Notes under the pieces: model-generated
Databases searched by the model: none
What the model saw: only the letters and a program-made list of their open reading frames with translations
What the model was told of the DNA's origin: nothing
Made by a program: the position numbers and the translations under genes
Part shown: positions 41,901-52,705 of the stretch, in pieces
Position numbering within the stretch: the first letter of the stretch is position 1
How the letters are laid out: each line of letters begins with the position of its first letter
NCBI GenBank assembly: GCA_009760855.2
Contig: WPIO01000001.1
Span: forward strand, 9,143,501 to 9,207,500
Length of the DNA stretch: 64,000 nt
Source of the DNA: Cristatella mucedo
Taxonomy: Eukaryota > Bryozoa > Phylactolaemata > Cristatellidae
Reading direction: 5' to 3'

Positions 41901-42181
41901 TGTAGTTTGAGTGTATGCCGGCTCCTCTGATGAGCCTGTGATGTCGCACGGACACAGGCCGGTAACCGCTGGTGGCCAGATGGTGGACTCACCATCAGGG
42001 TCGGCCGCTGCACAGTTGTGGTCCTCGATGAATCATCGGGGTCAACCAGAGGAGCGGAGAGGAGAGAGGAGAGTGTGAGAAGGGGGCGAAGGCAGTCGTG
42101 CGTCTTGCTGCTCCTTGCCTTGTACAATAAACCGTTGGCGTTGTTCATCGGCTGGCTCTCTGATGGGCGAACCGAACCACA
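41901..42181. mobile_element. Solo LTR, 281 bp, with 5-bp target duplication
   Basis: A GC-richer island inside the AT-rich block. It begins TGTAG and ends CCACA. It is flanked by GCTTC on both sides (41896-41900 and 42182-42186), and contains an AATAAA-type signal at 42126-42131. These are the hallmarks of a solo LTR left by recombination of a Gypsy-like retrotransposon. The orientation is probably plus, from the poly(A) signal. Confidence 0.75.
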
Positions 42182-42735
42182 GCTTCATCAGCCAATCTGC
42201 TTTTTTTTAAAGTTAGCAGCATTTCGCATCGCATGCCAATCAGTTTTTTTTAGAGTTAGCAGCACTTCGCATTGCATTCACTTTTCCAATCTTAAGATTG
42301 TTAAGGATCTCTTAAACAATGCTGTCATCTCTAATCTTTCAGTGCAGTTTTGCCATATAAGGACACGATGAAGTCTTTCGCAAAGCCTAATATTCCAACC
42401 TGACTCTTAGCGATTCCATCAACGAATAACGAAGTTCCTTAATCTAACCCATTCCAATCGCGTAGGTTGAAATGTCGGATGGCTGCAACATGGCGGCCTT
42501 CTCGTTAGCATCTACCGGTCGCGTGAGAACTGGAAGGGGAGGCAAGTTTCTCAATCTCTATATTATAGTAAAACAAATGTTAGTCGGAAGAGTTCCTACA
42601 GGCACCGTACGGAAACATGTGCTGTAAGAAGTGACTCTGGATTAACAAGAGCAGGTGCTGGTGGAGCCGTCTCTACTGAAACAATTGGCGCTTGACCCAT
42701 CTCATCGCTAGCTGACATGGTTGTCTGATGCTCGC

Positions 42736-43210
42736 TCATGCCCGTAAAGATGCTCGGAAAACTGAGTAAACCTCATCCTTAACGATGGGTTCGATATCAG
42801 GCTTGGCACCGCTAACCCTTCTAATGAGTGGAGGCACTGAAAAAACATTATCTGCAACAAAAGTGGTGTAACTGCTAATCTCGCTAGCCTCAGCCAACCT
42901 ATTGTCAATCTGACTCCTAAAATTAGCATCCAAATCAGCCGTAACTTGAGAGTTGCCAGCATTGACAAGATTCTGAGCGTCGGTCTCACACTGGGCGATG
43001 TAAAACGTTTTCACGTACGTATTGGTAAAAACAGAGGTGTCTGAGGCGAGCGCTTGAGCATCGTATGGAGCGAGTTTAGAGTTTAACTAGGTAATCAATG
43101 TATAGCTTCAGTTTCTGAGATGCGGCAGCATCGTTGACAGCTGTGACTTTCGTCGAGGTGGTTGTAGCAGCAGTGCTAGTGTCAGTGCTAGTACCAGTTG
43201 GCACAGAAAT
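42736..43210 (-). pseudogene. Virus-like block ORF pieces, coiled and Thr/Ser-rich
   Basis: An upstream piece (about 43210-43085) has a Thr/Ser/Ala linker (TSTDTSTAATTTSTK). It is followed in a shifted frame by a 92-codon piece (43014-42736) that is acidic and helix-like (AQNLVNAGNSQVTADLDANF). A frameshift or stop near 43080 separates them. It is unrecognised, possibly a virion protein. Confidence 0.35.
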
Positions 43211-43377
43211 TTTCCTTTCCTATACTAAGGAAGAAAAATGAATTCGCTAAACTTGAGAGATTGACTATGTGTGATTAATAAAATTTGGATCGACAGATGC
43301 CACTGTAACGATAGTAGAATTGAGAAGAGTTAAAGATTTGCTTGTCTGTACTCCCACGATGGTAAAACTATTCAGAA

Positions 43378-43851
43378 TTATACTCCATTGCTGTTCAGCA
43401 TTAGCACCATTATCACTTGGTACAAAACCAAATCTACCACTTGCTGCATAAAAACAATAATTAATATTTCCAGTCCAGCATTAAATATTGCATTTAAAAT
43501 ATGAGTTAGTTTAATTCTGAACTTATGTTGACTTGAATGAAAGCCTTGAGCGATGACTGCATAGGTATTAGCAAATGCCATCGAGCCATTGCAAGTGCTG
43601 CCTCCTATCCTACAACGCAATTCAGGATTAAACGTTTAAGTATTAGCTGCGTCTGGCTCAATTGTAGACGCTGAAGATGCCAAGTTTAGCAATGTAGTTT
43701 CAACACTACTGCTAACGGTGTAAGTACGTTCCGAATGCAATAAATGATCGCTATACTTGCGAGGTAACCTACTTAGACTAAAAATCCTAGGATCCCCATG
43801 CGCTAAGCATTCGGCGCTAGCGTACCTCAATATAGTGGCTGAAGGTAGCAT
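43378..43851 (-). pseudogene. Virus-like block ORF pieces, possible capsid-type protein
   Basis: Two minus-strand frames in the same register, 43851-43636 (Ser/Thr-rich) and 43620-43378 (CRIGGSTCNGSMAFANTYAV then hydrophobic), are separated by one stop codon. They look like one protein interrupted by a point mutation. The family is unrecognised. Confidence 0.3.
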
Positions 43852-44256
43852 TCTACTGAGAAGTTCCCTGGGGGTTTATTTAATCATGATCTTGTAAATC
43901 TTTAAAGACTGACCCATTCCTAAACTAATGTAGAAGCAAAATATTAAAAAATTAAAAACTTGAAAGATTATCCAACCATCAATCTTCGGAAAAGTTTATT
44001 TTATTGTACAAACTCGATTCAATAGCATAAATTTTCGTCTGCGTCTCCTCGCATATTCCTTCCAATACAACGATATCCATCAGTCTAGCTATGCCAATCA
44101 TTAAAATTTACAAAGCTGAACATATAACACGCTTATGTAAATTAGAATCACCATCCTTTAACAACATGCTGTCAAAATCTTCATATTTTGTACATCCTCT
44201 CTTACCTAATATCGACTCAAAATCAGTATAACAGATATAAGGAGAGATAATAAGTT

Positions 44257-44333
44257 TGTCAAAATTAATGAACTTTGAATACCTTTATTCCAAAGTTTGT
44301 CAAAATCAAAGAACTTTGACATACCTTTATTAT
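44257..44333. repeat. Tandem duplication of about 36 bp
   Basis: AGTTTGTCAAAAT..A..GAACTTTGA.ATACCTTTATT occurs twice back to back with a few differences, next to the SINE1 insertion. Confidence 0.8.
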
Positions 44334-44364
44334 CTCCCTGCATTACATAAGTAGTAGCCCTAGT

Positions 44365-44525
44365 AAGCCGTGATGGCACACTAGGTAAGGCGGTTGCTTT
44401 CACGATCTCGGTCCCGAGGTCGTGGGTTCGATTCCTGTGGTGGGCGATATCTTATCGCCACTGCAAGCGGTGGTGATAGCCGTAATGGCTCTTCTGTCAC
44501 TATACAAAAAGAGGCTGTTTAATCA
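44365..44525 (+). mobile_element. SINE1, best copy (tRNA-derived)
   Basis: A-box-like TGGCACACTAGG at 44373-44384 and B-box GGTTCGATTCC at 44425-44435 are spaced as in a pol III tRNA promoter. The unit-specific body follows, GGTGATAGCC...GGCTCTTCTGTCACTATAC, ending AAAAAGAGGCTGT. It inserted into the polymerase remnant. It is not a working tRNA gene, because nothing pairs as an acceptor stem. Confidence 0.85.
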
Positions 44526-44533
44526 GCTAGGAT

Positions 44534-45290
44534 TTATTTATTTAGTACCATATCTTCGCAAACTAAAGAATGAGTTTCAAGCTTATCTTTCGAGAACTCC
44601 CTTCCAAAACAAATATGACAACACACAACATGACAATAAGTAATGGTGCCACCACCCAAACCAGGCTTACAGCATAGAGAATTAAAACAACTTATTAACA
44701 CGTAATGTTCACGAACACCATCATTTATCAATAATAGATTAACATGCCTATCTGCTACTTCCTTTACCTTCTTTACTAGCCTGACAGCTAGAATCCCAAG
44801 ATCCCTACGATGAATGTAAACATTATTACTGACATCAAACAGCTTTAACAGTTGATTTATATCCTTAACCTTTAGAGGCCAATACATCACGGAAATAGCA
44901 TAAGTCTAATAATTATAACTTGCAAGAATTTTGACTAGATCATAAACACGCTCAGAATGTGATTCCTTAGGATGAAGGACTCTTAAAATACACTAAAGTG
45001 TACATATATAATCTTCATTCTTAATAATAATGCAAGCCCTCTTAACAGAAATCTTTTTACGTAGAGGTATGTAAGAATCTCCAAATATAGGATTGTACTT
45101 TTATAGAAACAATGGTATCTAAAGTCAATTTCTTTAATTCTCCAACTAGATCCCATATTTTTTCACTATCAGCATCAATCAAATTAGAAAACTCTTTATC
45201 AAATATTATAGAAAGATTTTGCGAATGAATTGTCCTGTCAATTCGAGTACTAACCTACTTTGTAAGGTCACCATCAATAGCAAGATCAGT
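44534..45290 (-). pseudogene. Protein-primed DNA polymerase B, N-terminal fragment
   Basis: Minus-strand pieces carry blocks typical of the N-terminal part of Polinton/adintovirus family-B polymerases: RACIIIKNEDYICTL near 45035-44995, then YWPLKVKDINQLLKLF (44887 onward), then RHVNLLLINDGVREHYVLI (about 44750-44700). A Cys/His-containing segment follows. The polymerase would copy the element's genome from a protein primer. An in-frame stop and a gap with further stops break the frame between blocks. The exonuclease and palm motifs are absent, and a SINE1 replaces the continuation at 44525. The identification is from remembered block order, not a search. Confidence 0.65.
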
Positions 45291-45299
45291 AACATGTTC

Positions 45300-45400
45300 G
45301 TATATGCTTCCTTTGCAGCAAATGTAAAGCGCCTAGAAAGAGATGGAGTTTTCTGGGAGGAGGGGCTTTATCAAGTGTGTTATTATTATTATATATAGGT
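45300..45400 (+). mobile_element. LINE-A 3' tail inserted in virus-like block
   Basis: CTTTGCAGCAAATGTAAAGC, then GCCTAGAAAGAGATGGAG and an ATT-rich end, inserted between the polymerase remnant and the next ORF. Confidence 0.85.
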
Positions 45401-45701
45401 CTAACTTAAATGTAATAGTAAATAATGCAAAAAGTCTTTTAACATCTGATAATAACTTTAAAGCGTGTACCTTAAATCTATTGACATCTGCTGAGAAGTC
45501 AGGAATCTTTTTTCGTATTAAACCGACAGAATTTAATCTTACCATCTCCCCTAACAACTGGAAGCTTAACAAATCCAGCTTTCCAATCCTACATCTACCT
45601 ACATATGGTGTAGTAGACATCTCGTCATGATGTATACTTAAAAGTCTAATAGCGTCCTGATTAAATAAGTACTCACTTATAAAACGCTTAGGCGGTTCCA
45701 T
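45400..45701 (-). pseudogene. ORF fragment upstream of polymerase remnant, unrecognised
   Basis: A minus-strand frame of about 100 element-derived codons starts at ATG 45701 (MEPPKRFISEYLFNQDAIRL...). It then runs into the inserted LINE-A tail. Its position 5' of the polymerase blocks and on the same strand suggests it could be the start of the same gene. This is inference. Confidence 0.4.
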
Positions 45702-45924
45702 CTTTATATACCAATAGAAAACTTTCCTTTAAATGAAATCAGATGTGTACAACTTACCCAACCAGGACATGTCGTAAAAAGGCAATTCAGTTCTACCTGA
45801 CAGAAAATGACATAAAATGCTCTTGGAAACCTATGATGAATGAAAAGTATTACTTTGAAGACCATCGAGGTCGAGCGAATCGAGATATGTCTTGAAAGAT
45901 AATTTTTTTTCATTCATCATACCA

Positions 45925-46020
45925 CCAGCTTTTCGGAATCAAACCGTTTATCTATACCTCGTGCAAACCTCAAATCCTTTGGAGACCATGCATTTAGTTC
46001 GTTTGCTCTCAAAGCCTTGT
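45925..46020 (+). mobile_element. LINE-A internal scrap
   Basis: Matches the coding block GCTTTTCGGAATC...CCTCAAATCCTTTGGAGACC, 96 bases only, without a tail. Confidence 0.75.
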
Positions 46021-46760
46021 GCCCAGCGTCCACAATGACCATGTTAAGCAGAACCTGAAAAATACGATGAGGGATAATAATACTGATAAAAATATTACAT
46101 TCGCATCGCACCCTCGGTTAACTGAATTTTTTCTAGGCACTCTACTGATGACGTAAAGGGATTGAGCTTCACTGTGCACCATCTTCTTCGTTGGTGAGGT
46201 GAGGGGCAGATAGTGCTTACTGATCATGGAAGCTCGAGGTCAATCAGGTAACAGGTGCTCATAGAGCCCGGAAATACACAGCCAGCCAGTGAGTACACCT
46301 TGGTAATGAATGAATTTATCCTCTATCCAAAAGTCTTATCGTCGTCAACTCTGCTTCCAAATTTTGAGATCAAAGTCGACCCAGTGTCTGGCGTCGAGAC
46401 AATGGCGTCGTTCGTACTCTACTCTTTGTAGCGGCATCTCTCGTGTGGGCCAACCTAGCACCACCGAGGTTTCAATATTTAGACAAAAAGGTCGCTCATC
46501 GAGACCGAGACCGAATGTACCATCGTGGAACAGCGAATATGACTTGACTGTGATCGACGTTGATCCGAGCGGATCTGCTCGCAACTGTTGGTCTAGTTTT
46601 CGAGTGAGCACTGCGGAAAAGCTGATTGGCGTCTAAAGAAGGCATTAAAACCAGAAAGAAGACCAGAATTGGTCGAAAGTCGATCTTCTGGAGAGGAGGG
46701 CATTTTGGTTGTGTCTGGCTGCCAGTGATCGGTGATTATCCGAAGCACTTTCCTATGGTC
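46021..46760. other. No supported gene
   Basis: Open frames of 108 codons (plus, 46310-46636) and 88 codons (minus, 46345-46611) overlap head-on, so at most one is real. Neither shows a recognisable motif. Confidence 0.4.
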
Positions 46761-46764
46761 TTCG

Positions 46765-47842
46765 CTATTTGGGAAAAGCGATTAAGGCCCATGGAAAAGG
46801 ATATAACTTCTATGCTGACGATATTCAGTTGTATTTGTCATTCAAACCGTCGGAATCTGCTGCGGAAAATGAGAAACTGAATGCTTGCCTTACCGATATT
46901 CGATCCTGGATGTCGGAAAACTTCCTGAAATTAAATGATGATAAAACTGAACTGCTGCTCACAGGACACCCTAAGCGTGTGGCTAGATTAAAAGGCTTTA
47001 CCCTTCTAATAGGTAATGCTATTGTGCGACCGTCACCACGTGCTCGAAATTTAGGTGTCACTTTCGACAGCTGCCTCAATTTCAGATGACAGCTTCTGCA
47101 GCTAGCCATCACGCCCGACCCCTATCCAAGATCAGGAGCTGTCTCTCACAGTGGCTTGTAAAAAACTTAACTAGCTCCTAAGTTCTGTCTCGGCTTGATT
47201 ATTGTAATTCCCTTTTGGCTGGGCTACCAAAGAAAGCTAATAGGCCACTGCAGCTGACTATGAATATGGCTGCAAGGCTAGTCATCAAATTCCAGAGGTT
47301 TGACCACGCGTCTCCTTTGCTAATTGAGCTAGGGTTTATGCCGGTTGAGCAACGGATACAGAGCAAAGTTCATACGCTACCCACAAGGCCCGCCACGGGT
47401 TGGCTCCTTCGTACCTAGCTGAACTGCTGTAACAGCTTCAGCCTCTTCGCGTCCTCAGGTCCTGTGTGGACAATAAATTAGCTGTTCCATTCCTTCGCTT
47501 AAAGACAGTTGGCGACAGAAGCTTTAGCTCTGCAGGTCATAGAATGTGGGACTCGCTTCCACAATTCTTAAGCATCGACAACTACTCTCCTGCTGCCGAC
47601 TAGGGCTCATTTTTTTCAGCGCTCCCGAGATGCTACTTCCAAGCTACTCACTAACTCAACTGCTCTCCTGACTCTGCTATGCTTCCCACTTTCTCTTTGC
47701 TGCATGAGACGAAGTCTGTTGGCTACCGAATGCGTACCGAAAGCCGCTTAGGCTGTGAGTGCGCTATACAAAACTCTCCTGCGTAACACCCAAATGGTCT
47801 TTATGACTTTGTGGAGTTACAGACGGAGATACATTACATTTG
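46765..47842 (+). mobile_element. LINE-B, longest copy
   Basis: A frame of 106 codons holds the RT YADDIQLYLSFKP catalytic box (46815-46850) and the FLKLNDDKTELLLTG block (46920-46965). After frameshifts come the LPKKANRPLQL..NMAARLV and GFMPVEQRIQSKV blocks. The 3' UTR ends GACGGAGATACATTACATT. This is the reference for LINE-B here and differs consistently from LINE-A, so they are two families. Confidence 0.9.
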
Positions 47843-48264
47843 CAGGGCTAGATTTCGCGCAGCTGGGCTATCGAATGTGGCAGTCCGCCGAAACAGAAGA
47901 AGCTGGATAACGTCCGTGTCAAGATAATAGCGTCAGCTAACTTTCGATCAAGCTATTCCTTTGGTTCGCCGCACGCTAAGGATCGGAAGGCGAATCCCTG
48001 ACGAGGCTGAGTGTAGTACGGCCTCTAGATTAACTAAAGTTGTAAGACGTCGATCCACCAGTCAGCACGTTTACCGCAACCGCCTTTTATTAATTAATAA
48101 ATGTACACCCTTTTACGAGTAGTTATGTATTATTTGCGTAGTCGGATCTTTTCGGCTCGTAGCTGCCGAATCCTTGCAGGCCAGAATAGACATATGGTGA
48201 CCATGACTGTTGCAGTGCTAAACTGGCACACCAACGGGCAAGCCGTTTCCAACATCGCTATCTA

Positions 48265-48432
48265 AAAAGATTTAGCAGCCTCTTTTATATAGCGACGGAA
48301 GAGCCTTTACGGCTATCACCACCGAGTGCAGCAGCACTACAGGATCACCTACCGCAGGATTCGAACCCACGATCTCGAGATCAAGGTCGTGAAAAGCAAC
48401 CACCTTACCAAGTGTGCCATAACGGCTCATCG
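48265..48432 (-). mobile_element. SINE1 copy
   Basis: On the minus strand: AGCCGTTATGGCACACTTGG (A-box region), GGGTTCGAATCCTGCGGTAG (B-box region), then the SINE1 body ending GGCTCTTCCGTCGCTATAT. The 48433-49005 stretch has no recognised feature. Confidence 0.85.
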
Positions 48433-49009
48433 CGTTAACGAAACAGCGATATAAGCCACTAAGTAAAAATAACATGGATGAGCGTTGTATTTAAGGTTTT
48501 AACATAATTTTAATGCAGATTTCAGAATATACTGCTTGCATTTTTACATTGTTACTGAATAAATGCATCCACTTGTGCAGAGTGCTCGCGTTGGAGGCCA
48601 AATAGGCTCGCTACTTTAATACAGCAAGATCAGCTGGTGTAGATGGCAACAGCTTCGTTTGTATGGGGGCGGAGGAGTAGAGCGTTACAGCTTATCTCTC
48701 GCATCACTCGCATCTTAAATGTCAAATCTCAGTGTGTCCCTAACTTACAGCTCCATGTTCTACAGCCGAAAAGACCCAGTTCTAACCTGTACGTGAAATA
48801 AAGTAAAACCAAGCAAGCATCAAAATAGCGAAGCTTTAGAAACCATAAATTAAGCGATACCATATATCCTTGATCGCCCTAACTAGATAACTTTTTTATG
48901 GCAGCAGCCAGACGCAGCGGAGGTTAGAGTACCCTAAAGTAAGCAACACCAACGATGATCCTTTAATCGCCCGAGCACTAGAGAGCTTTTTTATCGCAGG
49001 AGCTAGATA

Positions 49010-49737
49010 TGTACCCAGGCTGGGTTCGGTTGGCTGGGACCAGGCGGCTGTAATGAGGGTCACCGGCTAGGCCAGGGTCGGACCTATGCATTGCCGGATG
49101 TGTGGTGACGAGAGGTCGCCGGCGCTCTTGGGTACGAGAAGTTGTCCGAGGAAGTCGTGGTGTTGGATGCTCACGGCTTCGCCGAGTTATGCACCTGGAT
49201 TCGTGCAGGCGTGCTCCGGCGATGCTGCGACGCACGCAAGGGAACGACTACTCAAGGCCCGAGTGGAGCTGGATAGCACACTCGTTGTTGAGACTTGTAT
49301 ATTCCGCGTTCCCCGTGTAGTGTGTTCGTGATCCCCCCCTGTGTGTTGGCGTCTTTCGGTCGAAGCTTACGACTGTGGTAGTTATCGACTCGGACTAGCA
49401 ACAGTTACTCAGCCAGCCGGGTTTTGGACGGCGTACACTCGTACTGTTGGATTCGGAGTCGGTACAACGACAGGACTACAGAAGCCGACTGACCCCAACT
49501 AACACGTTTGTTCGCGCTTGCTGCGTCGTCTTTCGCCCCCGTAGTGTACTGTGTATAGGACCTCCCTGTAGACTTGTTTAGTTTCCCTGTTGTTGTTGGC
49601 GCATGCGTTATCATAAAGAAGTCTAACCTGACGGCCGTTCGTCTTACCCTAGCTCGGCGGCATGGCGAGCGGCAGCGTGGCCGGAGTATGGCGGGGTTTG
49701 GCGGGAATTAGCCTTTAACCCCTGGAACTCGGTTACA
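49010..49737. mobile_element. Solo LTR, 728 bp, with 4-bp target duplication
   Basis: The element starts TGTACCC and ends GGTTACA (imperfect inverted TGTA..CC ends). It is flanked by GATA at 49006-49009 and 49738-49741. The interior is GC-richer than its surroundings and has no coding region of note. Size, ends and duplication fit a solo LTR. It is unrelated in sequence to the 281-bp LTR at 41901. Confidence 0.65.
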
Positions 49738-50616
49738 GATATAATGGAGGTCAGAGTATGAGTGTAACTGCGACTAAGTGGGTAGTAGGCTACCTATCGC
49801 CTGACCACCACCCTGTCCTAGCTACTCCGCCCACAGCCGCGTCGCTGCCGCTGGGCTGGGGCGAGACGAGCGGTAGTTTGACTAAGCATCTTCATAAAAA
49901 TATCGTATGGGCCAACAATAACAGGCGAACAATACTTTTAGAGCACTTGGAAAGTGCCTTAATTAGGAGATTACGTTTTCTGATGACGCAATACAAATGT
50001 ATTATTATTCTTATTAAACACTACCACCGGAAGGTTCCTAGGTTCATTAGACTACGGGCGGACGGGATAAACAATGAAACCAGCCTTCCCAAAGCGGCAT
50101 GACACTCTTTGACCAAAGCAATCTTGAAGGCGGGTAGTTATCCCCGTAAATACTAGCAAAATGACGATAGCACATCTTAAAGTGCGTAACTTCGCATCAC
50201 TAGCCCGGCATATGCCAGTGCGCCGAGGATACCAGTTACGGGGGAGGGGAGACTACGAACAGCAAGCTGCAGAGGAAGAGGAATATACAAGCCATAAAAG
50301 CGAGCGAGCTCATCTCCATCCGCGCTCTTGCAATGGGTCCGAGCGGCCTCTCGTGGTTGACGACATGGTCGAGGAACGCTAGCTAACCATTCTTCGGGAT
50401 GTGGATACTGTACGAGAAGACACTCAGAGCCGACTCTCACGTCTCGGCTGGTGAAAACGCGGTACCCAAATGCCCAGGATAAGGGGACCATCTGGCCTCA
50501 CGTCAAGGGTCAGGCTTAGTTCACCCGGCGACCCTAGGCTGGCTGCATCCCACGACAGCCATCCTACGCTAATGACCTTTCTTGGATGCAGGGCAGTGGT
50601 GTACCGAGGGGAGCGG

Positions 50617-50790
50617 CATAAGTCCATGTTAGCTGGAACACGGATGCGCCAAAATGGACGATTAACAATTTTGATTTTTTTATAACACATCTGGCCAAGG
50701 GTCGCCCCATGTGTAGTTCGTTCCTGGGCACACACTAATCTAGGAACGCCACCGGTGCAATGGTCATGTTTCACAATCGGCGGGACCAGG
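50617..50790 (+). repeat. Unclassified dispersed repeat, copy 1
   Basis: Shares blocks such as GTTAGCTGGA...GGATGCGCCAAAAT and CACCGGTGCAATGGTCATGTTTCAC with 51392-51560 in the same order. Its right end, GGCGGGACCAGGGTCC, is close to the reverse complement of the left end of the second copy. No coding potential is recognised. The rest of 49742-51159 contains nothing I can support. Confidence 0.65.
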
Positions 50791-51159
50791 GTCCCCACAA
50801 AGGCCCAATGCTCAAGGCGAACCCATTATTTATTTTCTAGAAAATAGTCAAAATCGTAGAAAAACCAGAACAACACCAGTTCAATTATACCTGTCGTGTT
50901 AAAAACGATTACGCCAACGCAGTTTCCGCATCCGCTCACTGCCCCCCCCCGCGAAAGGCGTTCGCAAAGGAAAAGCTGTCGGTTTGTGTAGAAACGCCGA
51001 AGACGAAGCCCGGCCTCCCGAAAACCCGTCCGGCCCTACAGCCTGGCCAGACCTCACTACTGTCTTTCTTCGTCAACAAGTAGAGAATAAAAATTGAACT
51101 CTGACCTCGGTATAGCTTTATTGACCAAAAGAAGACGAGTAAAGTAAAAATAAAAATAT

Positions 51160-51302
51160 AATTCAGTTGTATAGCGCCCCAAGAGAACTTAATCTCTATT
51201 CAGGCTTAGGCGCTTCACAAATGCCTCGGGGCTCGAGCCGACGATCTCAGCTAGGCCTTGGTCGCGGGGTAAGCACCTTAACGGCAGGACCGAGCCAGCT
51301 CG
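51160..51302 (-). mobile_element. SINE2 copy
   Basis: On the minus strand: GGTCCTGCCGTTAAGGTGC (A-box region), GTCGGCTCGAGCCCC (B-box region), and the tail AGAGATTAAGTTCTCTTGGG...GCGCTATACAACTG. Confidence 0.85.
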
Positions 51303-51391
51303 GCCTTGAGCCTCTAACGAGGTCTATGTGACTATTATTCGTGCGTTATTGAGTTTTTGCGAGACCCGGGTCCCCGCCAATAGGTTCACCT

Positions 51392-51560
51392 GTCCCCGTG
51401 TTAGCTGGATCGGGGATGCGCCAAAATAATTGCCTTATGGGTTTCGAAATTTTTTAATATAACATCTAGCCAAGGAGGCACTGTATGGTGTAGCTTGTTT
51501 CCGGACACAATATGCTAGGAAAGCCACTGGTGCAATGGTCATGTTTCACTATTGTAGATC
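51392..51560 (+). repeat. Unclassified dispersed repeat, copy 2
   Basis: Second copy of the 50617-50790 unit with several indels. Its left flank GACCCGGGTCCCCGCC mirrors the right end of copy 1. Confidence 0.65.
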
Positions 51561-51899
51561 TCCAGCAAACGTAGCGACGTTAGCAATCGCCCCCTTTGCG
51601 ATTGCCGACATTGCGACTTAATGAAATTCCAGAGCATTTTCTGGCAATCGCAACGCCCAGGTTAGCTGCGTTACCTGCGAGGCGGCGACTAAAGCAGTTT
51701 GAGCTCGGCAAGTAGATCGGCGTCAGATCAGGCAACTACAGCAGAGAAGTTTTAAAGTAACAGCCTAGGACTGAGCCGTTTCTGGGTGTCGGAAGTAGCT
51801 GCATATCTGCTTTTACCAGCAAAATGCGAAGCAGTAGCTCTTAGTTACATTTAAAGCAGTGGATCGTTACCACAACTGAGTGCCTTCTCAGCTATCGCA

Positions 51900-52533
51900 G
51901 TGAAATACTGCAGATACCAGCAGCCTCAGCGGAGTCGGTGACGGAGCGTGCCTCCAGAATTGGGTAAGGTCGCCCTACCGTTTCGCAAACTTTTGATGCC
52001 GGTCCGAGGATCTCGTCCCAGACGGATTCGGCGTACTATCGCATCCGCGGGCTGTTCGAGGAGGGCGAGGCGCAAATGCGGGTGCGAGCAGAGAACTCGG
52101 GGTAAGTCCTAGGCGCTGCATCTCGGATCCGTACAACCGCAGAGCGATTGGGCGGAATGTGGATAATGAGCTGGCGCACTCGCGCGCGAAAGCGCCAACT
52201 GCAGGCCGCTCGCTAGAGCAAGTCACGAGGTTAACCGGAAACAGATTGCCGATAACCTTAACCTGCCGTAGGCCGAGGGCTGTTGGCATATTGGTTGCGT
52301 CCGGTGCCGAGCTCCCTACGTGTCGTTTCGTCGGCTGACTGCAGCGAGCAGCGCAGGTGTCATGTAGTGGAAGGTAGGGTTTTTCGCTCACCCAGGCTCT
52401 GGGCGGCGCGACTAGCAAGGTAGCTCTCGTTCCCCGCGCCTCGGCTCTACTGGCGCGTACAAAATGCGGTACCGTCCCCTAGCGCAGCTCCGCCTTCTGT
52501 TTGGCGTAGTCAAAGCAAGGCCTGCGTGTGGAC
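51900..52533 (+). promoter_or_regulatory. CpG-rich promoter/5' UTR region of INSIG
   Basis: Visibly CpG-rich sequence directly upstream of the INSIG start codon. It includes CGATTGGGCGG at 52145-52155, an inverted CCAAT box abutting a GC box. No clear sterol regulatory element or TATA box was found by eye. The exact transcription start is unknown. Confidence 0.4.
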
Positions 52534-52705
52534 ATGAGCTCCCTAATTGGGAGAGGAGTTAAGTTATTCTTCATCGGAGCGGCGTTCGCCTTGGTTCTCA
52601 ACTTGCTGCAGCGCCAAAGGAAGGTTGTCTTCTTTCCTCCGGGCATGTTTAGCGACGTTCTCGAGTCTGCCTGGTGGCTGCTGCCCAGCTGCGGCTTCGC
52701 TGCAA
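52534..52705 (+). CDS. INSIG: INSIG exon 1
   Basis: The ATG at 52534 is the first in frame and fits the short-N-terminus form. The 57 codons include transmembrane helix 1 (residues 8-25) and the SAWW motif implicated in SCAP binding. The donor is GCAA|GTAAGA. Confidence 0.93.

Larger units (their letters stand above)
37870..45700. mobile_element. Decayed Polinton/Maverick-like (adintovirus-like) DNA element
   Basis: An AT-rich block, unlike its neighbours, that combines two family-B-virus-like hallmarks. These are a P-loop ATPase fragment (39301-39600, plus) and an N-terminal fragment of a protein-primed DNA polymerase B (44534-45290, minus). Virion-like fibre motifs (40180-40620) and several unrecognised ORFs on both strands accompany them. 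Genes are truncated, frameshifted and apparently rearranged. No retroviral-type integrase, maturation protease or long terminal inverted repeats were found. Later insertions are a solo LTR (41901-42181), a SINE1 (44365-44525) and a LINE-A tail (45300-45400). The outer boundaries are set by base composition and the adjoining LINE-A pieces and are approximate. Confidence 0.65.

Noticed and set aside
42018-42371. 117-codon plus-strand frame
   Set aside because: It spans the solo LTR and its right flank, and has no protein similarity.
44373-44435. Possible tRNA gene
   Set aside because: A- and B-boxes are present, but there is no acceptor stem or 3' half. The unit is repeated with a non-tRNA body, so it is a SINE.
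49086-49331. Overlapping frames within 49.0-49.4 kb
   Set aside because: They lie inside the 728-bp solo LTR and reflect its GC-rich composition.
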